From Granulosicoccus sp. (GTDB lineage: Bacteria > Pseudomonadota > Gammaproteobacteria > Granulosicoccales > Granulosicoccaceae), in the NCBI GenBank assembly GCA_020627685.1, contig JAHDGK010000014.1:35304-90897 (forward strand): a stretch of 55,594 nucleotides of DNA, in the 5' to 3' direction. The notes under the pieces are model-generated. The model saw nothing but the letters and a program-made list of their open reading frames with translations, was not told the DNA's origin and did no database searches. A program made the translations under genes and the position numbers. Shown piece by piece: positions 27,287 through 37,666 of the stretch. The first letter of the stretch is position 1; every line of letters begins with the position of its first letter.

Positions 27287-27682
27287 ATGAATCGTACGCC
27301 TGTAAATCCTTGGACTTGGTCTCTTAATGTGGGTTACAACCAGGCAGAGCTGGTAGAGGGGCCTACCCGTCAACTTAGCTGTGCCGGTCAAACGTCAGTT
27401 GATGCGGACGGCAATCCGCAACATATAGATGATATGCGAGGTCAGATTGCTAAGGCCATTGATAATCTGGAGGCTGTTTTAAATGGAGCGGATATGGGGC
27501 TTGCCAATATCCATAAGTTAACCATCTATACAACCGATGTCGATGAAGCGCTAAAGCACTTTGACATTCTCGGCCAACGATTCGGGCAGGCAAATGCTGC
27601 TCCGCCCATGACATTGTTGGGCGTCACGCGTCTTGCCATGCCCCAATTGCTGTTTGAGATAGACGCTATGGCGCTTGCGTAA
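27287..27682 (+). CDS. RidA-family (reactive enamine/imine deaminase) protein
   Basis: A 131-residue RidA/YjgF fold protein. The conserved C-terminal part is 'TLLGVTRLAMPQLLFEIDA', whose Arg is the probable active-site arginine that binds the enamine carboxylate. GGAG at 27276-27279 is 7 bases before the ATG at 27287, so I prefer this start to the in-frame GTG at 27284. It stands 97 bases after the WYL regulator, so it may have its own promoter. It converges with galD 11 bases downstream. RidA proteins hydrolyse 2-aminoacrylate, but several subfamilies act on other imines. Confidence 0.85.
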   Translation: MNRTPVNPWTWSLNVGYNQAELVEGPTRQLSCAGQTSVDADGNPQHIDDMRGQIAKAIDNLEAVLNGADMGLANIHKLTIYTTDVDEALKHFDILGQRFGQANAAPPMTLLGVTRLAMPQLLFEIDAMALA

Positions 27683-27693
27683 ACAACAAGCGC

Positions 27694-28740
27694 TTAACTG
27701 AATACCGTTCCATCGAACAATTTGCGCGCGGTTCTGACAATGGCTGTGGGGCCTAATGTGCCATCGTCTTCGAGCCGCGCCTGTATCAGAGTGCTACCAA
27801 TAGGATGTTCAACGGACAATTGTTTGTTTGAACCTTCGGGAATTGAGGCCAATGCTGCCGCCGGCGACTCAGGGAGGAGGCAGGCGGTAGCAACACTGAC
27901 AGCACCAAGCACACCGATGCTCGCATGACAACGATGCGGTATAAACGTGCGTGTAGAGATAGCCCCGCCGTGTTTCGCTGTACTCACCATGGTCATCTTA
28001 GGTACGGTTTTCTCCGTCACGTCACCCAGGTTCATCAAAGGACCGCAGCGCAGTCGAATTTTTTCAAGCCGAGCTTTGAGTTCACTGTTGGTATCCAGCG
28101 CTTCGCGACTTTCTTCGCCCGTGATTCCCAGGTCGGCAGCCCTCAGCACAACTACCGGCATACCGTTGTCTATCATGGTCACATCGATGCCCTCGATGTT
28201 GTCTACTGCTTGCCCGGTGGGCAGTAAGGCGCCGCAGGTAGAGCCTGCCGTATCTTTAAACTCCAGTGGGATTGCCGCGGCCGTGCCGGGCACGCCATCA
28301 ATTGCAGCGTCACCGTTGTAGTTAGGCAGGCCATCGACAGTGGGTACCGTTGCAATGGCAACTTGTTGTGTGTTTTCCATAAAGATGGCAACGCTGGTAC
28401 TGTCACCGGTGGCGTTAACAAGCCCGCGTTCTATGGCAAACGGGCCAACGCCTGCCAGAATGTTTCCGCAGTTTTGACCATCCGATACAACGCTTTGATC
28501 GACAGCGACTTGTAAGAATAAGTAGTCAACGTCGATGCCTTCACGATCTGATTTCTTAATCACAGCAACCTTGGACGTTAACGGGTCGGCTCCGCCCATG
28601 CCGTCTATCTGACGTTCATCCGGCGAACCCATGATGCGAAGAAGAAAAGCGTCGCGATCAGCAGGGAGTTCATCAGCCAGAAAATACCCGCCTTTGGAGG
28701 TGCCTCCACGCATCCACATGCAGCGAACGGCGTCAGACAT
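27694..28740 (-). CDS. galD: 4-oxalomesaconate tautomerase (PrpF superfamily)
   Basis: A 348-residue diaminopimelate-epimerase-like fold protein of the PrpF group. The opening '[20 protein letters not shown]' is diagnostic, followed by '[15 protein letters not shown]'. In the gallate and protocatechuate meta pathways GalD converts the keto to the enol form of 4-oxalomesaconate, the substrate of GalB. The gene overlaps the upstream aldolase by 8 bases and is last in the ligA-galD operon. It could in principle be another aconitate-type isomerase, but the neighbours make GalD most likely. Confidence 0.9.
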   Translation of the reverse strand: MSDAVRCMWMRGGTSKGGYFLADELPADRDAFLLRIMGSPDERQIDGMGGADPLTSKVAVIKKSDREGIDVDYLFLQVAVDQSVVSDGQNCGNILAGVGPFAIERGLVNATGDSTSVAIFMENTQQVAIATVPTVDGLPNYNGDAAIDGVPGTAAAIPLEFKDTAGSTCGALLPTGQAVDNIEGIDVTMIDNGMPVVVLRAADLGITGEESREALDTNSELKARLEKIRLRCGPLMNLGDVTEKTVPKMTMVSTAKHGGAISTRTFIPHRCHASIGVLGAVSVATACLLPESPAAALASIPEGSNKQLSVEHPIGSTLIQARLEDDGTLGPTAIVRTARKLFDGTVFS

Positions 28741-29404
28741 ATTTCAGTCCTTTTTCGGCCAGCCGCTCACGCATCTTATACATATCAAGGCCGAGCTCAC
28801 CACCGGCAAGCCGCTGACGTTTCTCTTCTTCCAACGCGACTCGGGCTTCTGATTTGTCAGCTACCTCAGCAGCCTCTTCGCGGGCGACAACACAAACGCC
28901 ATCATCGTCAGCAACAATGATATCGCCGGCGTTCAAAGCTGCACCTGCACAGACAACGGGGACATTGACCGAACCCAATGTTTCCTTAACAGTACCTTGA
29001 GCACCGATAGCTTTTGACCAAACGGGAAACTGCATCTCTGTCAGGTCTTTTATATCGCGTACGCCGGCATCAATAATCAGCCCTAAGCATCCGCGTGCCT
29101 GAGCAGACGTTGCTAGCAAATCACCAAAGTAGCCGGCATCCGATGGCGATGTCGTCGCAAGTACTAATACATCACCGGGCTTAATTTGCTCGATGGCAAC
29201 GTGCACCATCCAGTTGTCGCAGGGCGGTGCAAGGATGGTCACAGCAGAACCTGCAATACAGGCACCTGAATAAATGGGGCGCATGTAGCTGGCTAATAAA
29301 CCTTTACGTCCCTGCGCTTCATGCACGGTAGCGACGCCACAGTTAGCCAAACGATCGATGACTGATTGATCAGCACGCTCAATGTTTTGAACGACAACGT
29401 TCAT
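28733..29404 (-). CDS. ligK: 4-carboxy-4-hydroxy-2-oxoadipate aldolase / oxaloacetate decarboxylase
   Basis: A 223-residue class II aldolase of the RraA-like fold, also called GalC. It cleaves CHA to pyruvate and oxaloacetate at the end of the pathway. The catalytic Arg-Asp pair is in '[11 protein letters not shown]', and '[22 protein letters not shown]' is characteristic of the family. The ATG at 29404 overlaps the TGA of galB by one base, so I prefer it to the GTG just before. It is part of the lig/gal operon. Confidence 0.93.
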   Translation of the reverse strand: MNVVVQNIERADQSVIDRLANCGVATVHEAQGRKGLLASYMRPIYSGACIAGSAVTILAPPCDNWMVHVAIEQIKPGDVLVLATTSPSDAGYFGDLLATSAQARGCLGLIIDAGVRDIKDLTEMQFPVWSKAIGAQGTVKETLGSVNVPVVCAGAALNAGDIIVADDDGVCVVAREEAAEVADKSEARVALEEEKRQRLAGGELGLDMYKMRERLAEKGLKYV

Positions 29405-30135
29405 CACAGTTCGTCCACGCAGCGAGGATAAACCGACTGAAAACCTTCTGCATACTTAGCCGGGCGTCCACCGGATTGCCCACCGGAATTTCGACGGAAA
29501 TGGTTGCCACGGTTTTCAGCAACGTTTGTGTAGAAATCCCATAAATGATGCTGTCCTTCCATACACTCTATAGCCGCGCGCTTTTGATCCCATACTTCGC
29601 TAATGTCTAAAAAGGTATCGGGCTTCCAGCCCATTTGCTCTGTCTGATGTGGCTCAAACAAATACAACTGCGGTGCGCCCAATACTTTTTCGCCAGGGTT
29701 ATGACCCCAGGCCTGAGCAATCATTCTCACTTCCATCGCCACCTGAGTGGTGTACATGTGGTCGGTATTGTACGGATCATAATGCGAGTGACTGAGCATG
29801 AAAGACGGCTGCACGGCTCTCACCAAATCGACCAGTTTAAATTTATCTTCTTTTTCTAAAACGAGCGGGTAGTCGCCGATATCAAAGAACTGAATATCAT
29901 GAACGTTCAATGCTTTTGCAGCATTTTCAGCTTCTTTTTTGCGAATGGATTTAACCTCGTCCAGGCTTTTACCTTCTTTCCAAAGCCGGGCACTTTCACC
30001 ACGCTCCCCGTAAGAAAGGCATGCCACCGTCACGTCAAATCCACGTTTCTGATGCAGGGCAATAGCGCCGCCACAGCGCCAAACAAAGTCTGCCGCATGT
30101 GCAGATATGACGAGGGCCGTTTTTTTATCAGACAT
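29404..30135 (-). CDS. galB: 4-oxalomesaconate hydratase, PIG-L/LmbE type
   Basis: A 243-residue protein of the PIG-L deacetylase fold with the metal motif '[18 protein letters not shown]', matching GalB of Pseudomonas putida rather than the amidohydrolase LigJ of Sphingobium. It hydrates 4-oxalomesaconate to CHA. Further metal-site residues are in '[14 protein letters not shown]'. It is 27 bases after ligC and overlaps ligK by one base. Confidence 0.92.
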   Translation of the reverse strand: MSDKKTALVISAHAADFVWRCGGAIALHQKRGFDVTVACLSYGERGESARLWKEGKSLDEVKSIRKKEAENAAKALNVHDIQFFDIGDYPLVLEKEDKFKLVDLVRAVQPSFMLSHSHYDPYNTDHMYTTQVAMEVRMIAQAWGHNPGEKVLGAPQLYLFEPHQTEQMGWKPDTFLDISEVWDQKRAAIECMEGQHHLWDFYTNVAENRGNHFRRNSGGQSGGRPAKYAEGFQSVYPRCVDEL

Positions 30136-30162
30136 CGTTAGTCTCCGGTGAGGTTGTTGGCG

Positions 30163-31119
30163 TTATACCTTTAGTACGCCCATCTGATCTTCCAATTCCT
30201 GCATGACTTTCATAACGGCTAAGCCTTGCGCAAAACTGGAGTTGGGTTCGCGTCCTTCTTTAATGGCAGAAACAAATTCGCGATCAATTAATTCTATGCC
30301 ATTGTTGGATACGGCGACCTGACTGAGATCAATCGCGTTTTCCCGTCCGTCATAGAGGTCGTCGTATCGGGCAATGTACGTTCCGCTATCTCCGATGTAT
30401 CGAAAGAAAGAACCTAGCGGACCATCATTGTTGAACGATAAAGACAAGGTACACAGTTTACCGCTAGGCGTTTTCAACCCGATGGTCATGTCCATCGCGA
30501 TACCAAGCTCTGGGTGGGCAGGGCCTTGAAGTCCCATAACCTGGCTGGGAATCTCACCGGTCTGATACATAAAAAGATCGAGTGTATGGCAGGCGTGATG
30601 CCACAACAAATGATCCGTCCAGCTGCGTGGTTCACCTTTGGCATTGGTATTCGTTCGGCGGAAAAAATATGTTTGCGCATCCATTTGCTGGATGTTGAAT
30701 TCACCCGCATCAATTTTTTGTTTAATCCATTGGTGTGACGGGTTGAAGCGTCTGACGTGACCCACCATGCCGATAACGCCAGTCTCTATTTGCACGGCAT
30801 TCATCTGCTCGGCATCGGCCAGGCTATCTGCCATTGGGATTTCAGAAAACGTATGTTTACCGGCCCTCATGGCTTGCACAGATTGAGCGCAGTGCAATTG
30901 TGTGGGTGTGGAGAGGATGACCGCATCAATGTCTTGATCTAGAAATGCATCGTAGTCAGAACACGCATTGGCAATTTTTCGCTCCGATGCCAGTGCTTCA
31001 ATTTTGTCTTTGTTGGGTCCGAATATTGACGTGACTTGAACATCATCAATATTGGCAAGTGCATCGAGATGTTTTAAGCCAAAAGCACCGTAAGCACCGG
31101 CGACGCCTATCTTAATCAT
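30163..31119 (-). CDS. ligC: 4-carboxy-2-hydroxymuconate-6-semialdehyde dehydrogenase
   Basis: A 318-residue Gfo/Idh/MocA-family oxidoreductase: N-terminal Rossmann fold with 'GVAGAYGAFGLKHLDAL', and the NADP-binding and catalytic region 'SEIPMADSLADAE'. It oxidises CHMS, the ring-cleavage product of LigAB, to 2-pyrone-4,6-dicarboxylate. It lies one base after ligB. Context makes LigC certain among the many MocA-family functions. Confidence 0.93.
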   Translation of the reverse strand: MIKIGVAGAYGAFGLKHLDALANIDDVQVTSIFGPNKDKIEALASERKIANACSDYDAFLDQDIDAVILSTPTQLHCAQSVQAMRAGKHTFSEIPMADSLADAEQMNAVQIETGVIGMVGHVRRFNPSHQWIKQKIDAGEFNIQQMDAQTYFFRRTNTNAKGEPRSWTDHLLWHHACHTLDLFMYQTGEIPSQVMGLQGPAHPELGIAMDMTIGLKTPSGKLCTLSLSFNNDGPLGSFFRYIGDSGTYIARYDDLYDGRENAIDLSQVAVSNNGIELIDREFVSAIKEGREPNSSFAQGLAVMKVMQELEDQMGVLKV

Positions 31120-31120
31120 G

Positions 31121-32355
<1,235 letters not shown>

Positions 32356-32399
32356 CGAATCAGACCTTTGGGAGGTGGCGATTTCGTTTAGGAAATACG

Positions 32400-32472
32400 T
32401 TTTGCATGCAAAAATGCAAAAATAGGCTTTGCATCCTTGCAATTTACCTTATTTACATGCAAAAGTGTCAAC
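32400..32472. promoter_or_regulatory. ligA/GntR divergent operator cluster (TTGCATGCAA motifs)
   Basis: The 117-base gap between ligA and its regulator holds the perfect palindrome TTTTGCATGCAAAA (32400-32413), the inverted repeat TGCAAA-N7-TTTGCA (32415-32433), TTGCA-N4-TGCAA (32429-32442), and a half-site ATGCAAAA (32457-32464). TTGACA reading toward ligA lies at 32466-32471 on the minus strand. FCD-GntR proteins commonly bind such palindromes, so this is the probable binding region for the regulator at 32473. Confidence 0.65.
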
Positions 32473-33168
32473 ATGACTGAGCTTCATTGGAAATCCGCGT
32501 TATATCAACTGCGCAGCCGGCTGGTGTCCGGCGAGCTTGTCGGTGGCACGAAACTCCGGGCTTCCCACTTGGCTAACGACATGGGAATCTCCCGCACACC
32601 GATTGGTGAAGCGCTTATCCAACTTGAGGGTGAAGGTTTACTCATTCGCGATAAATCTGGCTTTACAGTGCGAAGTTTTGAGTTGGAAGAGGTATTCGAT
32701 GCCATTGATCTTCGCGGCACGCTTGAAGGGGCAGCCCTGCAACGAGCTGCCGAACGCGGTGTCAGCAAAGCGGAGCTCGATGCCTTGTACACGTTGCTCG
32801 CAGAGCTCGATCGAGTGATAGAAAACGGGCAGGTCGATGAGTACGATCAGTTGAATTTAGATTTCCACCGGCAACTGACAGCGTTATCAAAAAGCACCAT
32901 TCTTATTGCTGAGGTAGAGCGCTCCTACCGCTTGCCGTTTGCCGGCCCGTCGGCGTTCCCAACAGCCAAAGGCGATGCGAAGCGATTTCGGGCGTCACTC
33001 ATGATTGGTCAGGAACATCATCATCAGATTGTCTCGGCGCTGGAACGTCGAGAAGGTGCCCGTGTATTTGCACTTATGGCCGAGCACGCCCGTTTAGCCC
33101 ATGGAAACGTGCACGCTGCTGTTCGTGCTAGAGGAGAAGCTCCTCAGCTTGCTCTGGTCAATCGGTAA
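32473..33168 (+). CDS. GntR-family (FCD) regulator of the protocatechuate genes
   Basis: A 231-residue protein: GntR winged helix (about codons 5-70, 'LANDMGISRTPIGEAL') and an all-helical FCD domain (about 78-215) whose Asp/His residues bind metal and carboxylate ligands. It is read from the ATG at 32473 ('MTELHWKSAL'); an earlier in-frame ATG at 32437 lies inside the operator repeats. It diverges from ligA and converges with ligI 3 bases away. A pathway intermediate such as protocatechuate or PDC is the likely inducer (inference). Confidence 0.88.
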   Translation: MTELHWKSALYQLRSRLVSGELVGGTKLRASHLANDMGISRTPIGEALIQLEGEGLLIRDKSGFTVRSFELEEVFDAIDLRGTLEGAALQRAAERGVSKAELDALYTLLAELDRVIENGQVDEYDQLNLDFHRQLTALSKSTILIAEVERSYRLPFAGPSAFPTAKGDAKRFRASLMIGQEHHHQIVSALERREGARVFALMAEHARLAHGNVHAAVRARGEAPQLALVNR

Positions 33169-33171
33169 GCA

Positions 33172-34053
33172 CTAAGACCAATAAAGCTTCATTGGGTTAT
33201 GGACAAGCAACTTCAGCCGTTTGTCTTCCGTGTCAGCGATTAGCGGCAGTAACTCCACCAGCTGTCCGTCGTCAGGTACATGAGACTTCATATTCGGGTG
33301 AGGCCAGTCTGTTCCCCATAAAACGCGATCAGGGTAGGCATCTACAAGGCGTTTCATAAAGGGAATTACGTCTGAATAGTTTTCGTGACTACCTCCCTGT
33401 TTGGTCAGTCGCTCCGGGCAGGATACTTTAGTCCAGAATTTTTCATCTTCCATCAGTGAGACGAACGCTTCAAAGTCCGGATGATCAACGCCCTTACTCA
33501 CATCCGGTCGAGCCATGTGATCGAACACCACGGTAACCGGCAGGTTCTGTAGAAACGGCACTTGCTCAGCAAAGTCTGCGGCCTCGATATACACGATGAT
33601 GTGCCAGCCCAGCGGGGCAATTTTTTCAATGATTTGTTCGTAGTGCTCGCGCGGCTTTGGATCAACCAAGCGGCGTACAAAGTTGAAACGCACACCGCGA
33701 ACACCGGCCTCGTGCATGAGCTGCAGCTCTTCTTCGCTGATGGTGTTGTCAACCACGGCAATGCCACGGGCCAAATCCCCGGCAGCTTTTAAACCATCAA
33801 TAAGGGCTTCGTTATACCGTCCGTGGCAAGACGCCTGAACAATGACGTTGCGGGAAAACCCGAGGTGATCTCGTAACGCAAACAAATCATCTTTGGAGCC
33901 CGTACACGGCGTGTACTTGCGCTCAGGTGCGTAAGGAAATTGTTCTTCCGGGCCGAAAATATGGCAATGCGCATCGACAGCACCTTCTGGTGGTTGGTAG
34001 CTAGGTTTGCGCGGATTTCTGTGCCAAACCTTCCAGTCAGGATCCATGGGCAT
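33172..34053 (-). CDS. ligI: 2-pyrone-4,6-dicarboxylate hydrolase
   Basis: A 293-residue amidohydrolase-family enzyme that hydrolyses PDC to 4-oxalomesaconate. Motifs are 'VDAHCHIFGP' near the N-terminus, 'IVYIEAADF', 'VVFDHMARPD' and the terminal 'RVLWGTDWPHPNM' with the catalytic Asp. It is not in the main ligA operon but lies opposite the regulator and 22 bases after the RraA-like gene, so it has a second promoter on the minus strand. Together with ligAB, ligC, galD, galB and ligK it completes the pathway. Confidence 0.94.
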   Translation of the reverse strand: MPMDPDWKVWHRNPRKPSYQPPEGAVDAHCHIFGPEEQFPYAPERKYTPCTGSKDDLFALRDHLGFSRNVIVQASCHGRYNEALIDGLKAAGDLARGIAVVDNTISEEELQLMHEAGVRGVRFNFVRRLVDPKPREHYEQIIEKIAPLGWHIIVYIEAADFAEQVPFLQNLPVTVVFDHMARPDVSKGVDHPDFEAFVSLMEDEKFWTKVSCPERLTKQGGSHENYSDVIPFMKRLVDAYPDRVLWGTDWPHPNMKSHVPDDGQLVELLPLIADTEDKRLKLLVHNPMKLYWS

Positions 34054-34075
34054 AGTGATCTCCTATTGGAATTGC

Positions 34076-34564
34076 TTAGTCTTGTGACGGTAAAGGCTCG
34101 GCAGTCACGATGACGCCGTCGGTATCTGTGTAGACATAGTCACCGGGTCGAAACTCAACACCGCCAAACGATAGCGTTTCATTGCGCGTGCCTTGTGTCA
34201 CTGGAATGTACTTTCTGGAGCAAGTACCCAAGGCGTAAAGCGCCACTGGAATATCCTTGATCTGGAAAGTATCGCGGATGTAGCCGTTGACGATGATGCC
34301 GGTGTAGCCGTTTTTCTGGGCGAACTTCATGAGATTTTCGCCGACGATCGCGTAATAGCTAGCGTCAGAATCCACCACGACCACCTTGCCTTGACCGTCC
34401 TCGTCCCGTAAGAGTGTGATCAAGTCTGAGTTGTTGCGATCCAGCTTGATGGTGACCACTTCACCCTGACACATCAGCGCGCCACCGTAGTTTGAAAATC
34501 CAGGGCCCAAAACAGCCACTTTCTCGGGATAGGTGTCGCAAAAATCTGCCGTAAAGTCGGCCAT
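34076..34564 (-). CDS. RraA-like / HMG-CHA aldolase-fold protein
   Basis: A 162-residue protein matching the length and order of RraA ('LCDIY...FSNFGG' counterpart 'FCDTYPEKVAVLGPGFSNYG', and C-terminal 'GGVEFRPGDYVYTDTDG'). E. coli RraA binds RNase E and lacks aldolase chemistry. Here the conserved loop reads 'GYIRDTFQI', keeping the Arg-Asp pair that class II CHA aldolases such as LigK use. It is upstream of and probably cotranscribed with ligI. It could be a true RraA or a second pathway aldolase/decarboxylase. Confidence 0.8.
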   Translation of the reverse strand: MADFTADFCDTYPEKVAVLGPGFSNYGGALMCQGEVVTIKLDRNNSDLITLLRDEDGQGKVVVVDSDASYYAIVGENLMKFAQKNGYTGIIVNGYIRDTFQIKDIPVALYALGTCSRKYIPVTQGTRNETLSFGGVEFRPGDYVYTDTDGVIVTAEPLPSQD

Positions 34565-34692
34565 GCTTTGTTCTCCGCTAAGGGCTCAAGGCCCCGATGA
34601 ATAGGGTTTAGAGCAAAAGATACTATCATCTCGACGCCTGTGCGCAGGGTGCTTTTGATAGAATGTCCGGCTGGATACAGAGCACGTGAAAC

Positions 34693-35106
34693 ATGAAAGT
34701 CGTAACGGGTGTAATTGGCAACGATATCCACGTTGTTGCCAACCGATTAATGGACCTCTCGCTAACAGCGCGGGGCTACGAGGTATTCAATCTGGGGGTG
34801 AATACCTACCTGGAAGAATTCTTCGATGCGGCGGTAGAAACAGGTGCTGAAATCTTGCTGATTTCTTCATTGAACGGCGAGGCTGAAGGCTGGGGTCGGG
34901 AAGTGAAGCTGTTAAAGGCGAAGTACAAAAGTCTGGATGGATTGACCATGATGATTGGTGGCAACTTAACCGTCGGAAGCGGTAATGCCGAAGACATCGT
35001 CACGCGATTTAAAAACTACGGCTTCGATTTGGTGTGCCATCAGGTCGATCTCAATACGGGATTGGACATGCTCGAGGAATACATGCAGGAACAAAAGCAC
35101 TCATGA
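34693..35106 (+). CDS. glmS: Glutamate mutase (methylaspartate mutase) S subunit, B12-binding
   Basis: A 137-residue B12-binding subunit also known as MutS or sigma. The cobalamin motif is 'DIHVVA' where the usual form is DxHxxG: the cobalt-ligating His is present but Gly is Ala. 'SSLNGEAEG' and 'MIGGNLTVG' are the other nucleotide-tail contacts. With the E subunit it interconverts glutamate and 3-methylaspartate by a radical carbon-skeleton rearrangement using adenosylcobalamin. It is first in a four-gene overlapping operon (4-base overlap with the next). No B12 riboswitch was seen upstream. Confidence 0.9.
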   Translation: MKVVTGVIGNDIHVVANRLMDLSLTARGYEVFNLGVNTYLEEFFDAAVETGAEILLISSLNGEAEGWGREVKLLKAKYKSLDGLTMMIGGNLTVGSGNAEDIVTRFKNYGFDLVCHQVDLNTGLDMLEEYMQEQKHS

Positions 35107-36467
35107 GCCAGTTACAGGAAGAGCGCGAGATCATCCTCGGCAACGAAAACGTAGATTCATTCGACTTCGACGAAGTGCGTGAATTTGTAAAGGGTGCAGA
35201 CGAGAAGCTATTCATATCGCATCACTTTGCTAACAAAAGCAAAATGCTGGTGCAGCCTCGTGGGGGTTTTCCAACGTATGAAAAGCAATTTGCCCTGTAC
35301 GAATTCTTCGTCGACGCCAATGTCGACGTATTACCGCTGACCATTGACTCCAACACGCGGCTAAACGATTACACCACCGCTAAAAAAATGCTGCGCTTAA
35401 GTGAAGCCAACGAAGTGGACATGCTCAACGGCTACCCCTTGGTCAATCACGGTTATCGCAGTACGCGCAAAATGATGACTCACTTCAACCACCCGGTGAG
35501 CTTGCGGCACGGAACCCCCGATGCGCGATTACTGATCGAGATTGCCATTGCCTCTGGCATCTTTGAGATTGAAGGCGGCCCCATCACGTACTTGCTGCCG
35601 TACTCCAAGAATTTCCCGCTCGACAAAGCATTTTTGTATTGGAAGTATGTCGAGCGTGTGTGCGCTGATTACTCAACGCTTAACAAACCGATTAATCGCG
35701 AATCATTTGGTCCTCTGACAGCCACGCTCGTGCCGCCATCTATCACCATCGTTATCCAGTTGCTGGAAATGCTGTTGTCGTTGGAAGAGGGCGTCAAGTC
35801 GTTCTCAGTGTCGTTCTCTCAGCAAGGCTCCATGATTCAGGACATTGTGACGGGTAAGGTGACACGCCAGCTGGCTGACTACTATGCGGCGCAAATCGGT
35901 TGTGAAGACGCCAGCATTCATTTGGTGTATCACCAGTGGATGGGAGCGTTCCCCATGAACCGTGACTCTGCCGACCAGTTAATCAATATGTCCACGGTCA
36001 TCGCCTCCATGGTCGGTGCTGACAAAATCATCACCAAAACTCGCGAAGAAGCAGTGGGTATTCCAACCAAAGAAGCTAATGCTCAAACCGTTGCGAATAC
36101 ACAGTACACATTGAATATCTTAGGTGGCCTGCCCGCTATAACCGATGAGCAGGAAGAAGAAATTCTAACGGCTGAAGTACATGCGATTATGGAAGCTGTG
36201 TTCAATGACCCGGCTGACACCCTATGGCGTAAAGTGTTTAACTCGATAAAGAACGGCATCATCGATGTGCCTTTCTCGCCGCATATCATCAATCACAATA
36301 AGATGATTACTATCCGTGATGCACAGAAGAACATTCGTATTATTGAGCGTGGAAGTGTGCCCATCCCAGACCGCTGCTATGAATACGAAAGGTCTTGCTG
36401 TGATTTAAACAAAGACACCACCAGTATTGTTAACGACATCATCCACGACATAGGAATAATGCAGTGA
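35103..36467 (+). CDS. glmE: Glutamate mutase (methylaspartate mutase) E (catalytic) subunit
   Basis: A 454-residue TIM-barrel subunit (MutE/epsilon). Substrate contacts known from the clostridial enzyme are all recognisable: Arg in 'QPRGGF', Arg in 'TRLNDY', Arg in 'SLRHGTPDAR', Glu in 'IEGGPITY' and Tyr in 'LPYSKN'. I chose the ATG at 35103 because it overlaps the glmS stop (ATGA) and an earlier in-frame start at 35034 would sit inside glmS. Its end overlaps glmL by 4 bases. Confidence 0.94.
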   Translation: MSQLQEEREIILGNENVDSFDFDEVREFVKGADEKLFISHHFANKSKMLVQPRGGFPTYEKQFALYEFFVDANVDVLPLTIDSNTRLNDYTTAKKMLRLSEANEVDMLNGYPLVNHGYRSTRKMMTHFNHPVSLRHGTPDARLLIEIAIASGIFEIEGGPITYLLPYSKNFPLDKAFLYWKYVERVCADYSTLNKPINRESFGPLTATLVPPSITIVIQLLEMLLSLEEGVKSFSVSFSQQGSMIQDIVTGKVTRQLADYYAAQIGCEDASIHLVYHQWMGAFPMNRDSADQLINMSTVIASMVGADKIITKTREEAVGIPTKEANAQTVANTQYTLNILGGLPAITDEQEEEILTAEVHAIMEAVFNDPADTLWRKVFNSIKNGIIDVPFSPHIINHNKMITIRDAQKNIRIIERGSVPIPDRCYEYERSCCDLNKDTTSIVNDIIHDIGIMQ

Positions 36468-37666
36468 GTACCAATAACAATAAACTGCTGGTTGATATTG
36501 GTAGCACCTATTTTAAGGTCAGCACAGCTGATTCTATCGAGCAGCATTTTCGGGATTTCAACAAACGAATCCTTGATGATCTGATGCACAAATGTGGTGA
36601 CATCGTTCAGAGTTATGAGCCCGAGAACGTTCATATTTGCTCGTCAGCCAACGGCGGCCTAAGCACGCTTATTATCGGCTTAACGCATTCCTACTCATTG
36701 AAATACGCGACCAACATTGCGTATAACTCTGGTATCAACGTTATCGACTCTATCGTCTTTCAGGATATAGAGGAATATTCCATCCCTAGCGACCTCATCG
36801 ATGTCGTCATTATCGTGGGTGGGATAGATTCAAACGGCGGTGTTTTTGATGAACGCTTAACCAGCTATCTGGACAAGCTGAACTATTCCAATGTGGTTTA
36901 TGTGGGCAACAAAAACGATGCTCAAGAGATAGCGAAAACAGTTGAGCGTTTAGAGATATTGCCCAATATTATCGATGACCGTCTGCACATCGTCGAAACG
37001 CACCTCAAAGACTACCTGACGAATTTGTACCAGCAAGATATTGAGGGTAAGGAAGATATCAAAGATCTGTATGAAGTGACGGGCAACCAGATTTACTCCA
37101 CACCGTTCGTGGTCAATAAATCATTGCCGCTGATACACACGTCTTTTTCGGTGACCGATCCTTTCATTTTGCTCGATATCGGAGGGGCAACAACCGATGT
37201 CCATTACTCTAAGGATCTGGTCAGCGATAACATCGTGACCGAGCAAGGACATGATCGTATTGTGTTTAAAAAGCTGGGTGTTTATAAATCCAGGCAGTCA
37301 CTGATTTTTACGGCCGAGAATAATGAGTATGCCTACGAGCTACTCATGCATCTCAAGGTGACAGAAAATATCTATAACGAACACAGTGAAAAAGCCACGA
37401 AGATACTCATGCAACTGGCGATCTTTTTGGTGCTCTGCAAGATGTCTCACTATCGCCCGGCTTATGTCACGCTCAAGTTACTGGCGATGAATAGCATCGT
37501 ATTCACAGGCGGTATTACAAAGGTTCTCAATACCGAAGACATCGAAGATGTTGTCGCGTTTTTCTACAGAAAAATTCTTAATTCTGATCACAAGCCTGTA
37601 ACCGTACTGGATAGCGACTACGATATCTGGACACTCGGTGCGACGGAGCATGCAGCATGTCAATAA
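36464..37666 (+). CDS. glmL: Glutamate mutase reactivase / MutL-GlmL family protein
   Basis: A 400-residue ASKHA-ATPase-fold protein. 'LLVDIGSTYFKVS' is the phosphate-1 motif and 'LLDIGGATTDVHY' the phosphate-2 motif, the usual GlmL/MutL pattern. GlmL repairs glutamate mutase after cobalamin inactivation by ATP-driven exchange of damaged cofactor. It begins with GTG overlapping the glmE stop by 4 bases and overlaps the ligase gene by 10 bases. Its presence suggests that the mutase works under conditions, perhaps oxic, where it is often damaged (inference). Confidence 0.9.
   Translation: MSTNNNKLLVDIGSTYFKVSTADSIEQHFRDFNKRILDDLMHKCGDIVQSYEPENVHICSSANGGLSTLIIGLTHSYSLKYATNIAYNSGINVIDSIVFQDIEEYSIPSDLIDVVIIVGGIDSNGGVFDERLTSYLDKLNYSNVVYVGNKNDAQEIAKTVERLEILPNIIDDRLHIVETHLKDYLTNLYQQDIEGKEDIKDLYEVTGNQIYSTPFVVNKSLPLIHTSFSVTDPFILLDIGGATTDVHYSKDLVSDNIVTEQGHDRIVFKKLGVYKSRQSLIFTAENNEYAYELLMHLKVTENIYNEHSEKATKILMQLAIFLVLCKMSHYRPAYVTLKLLAMNSIVFTGGITKVLNTEDIEDVVAFFYRKILNSDHKPVTVLDSDYDIWTLGATEHAACQ

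Noticed and set aside
32356-32442. N-terminal extension of ligA on the minus strand
   Set aside because: The extension would run through the operator repeats and is not found in LigA family proteins; the ATG at 32355 fits better.
34565-34692. Possible cobalamin riboswitch upstream of glutamate mutase
   Set aside because: The gap is 128 bases and no B12-box-like sequence or suitable fold was recognised.
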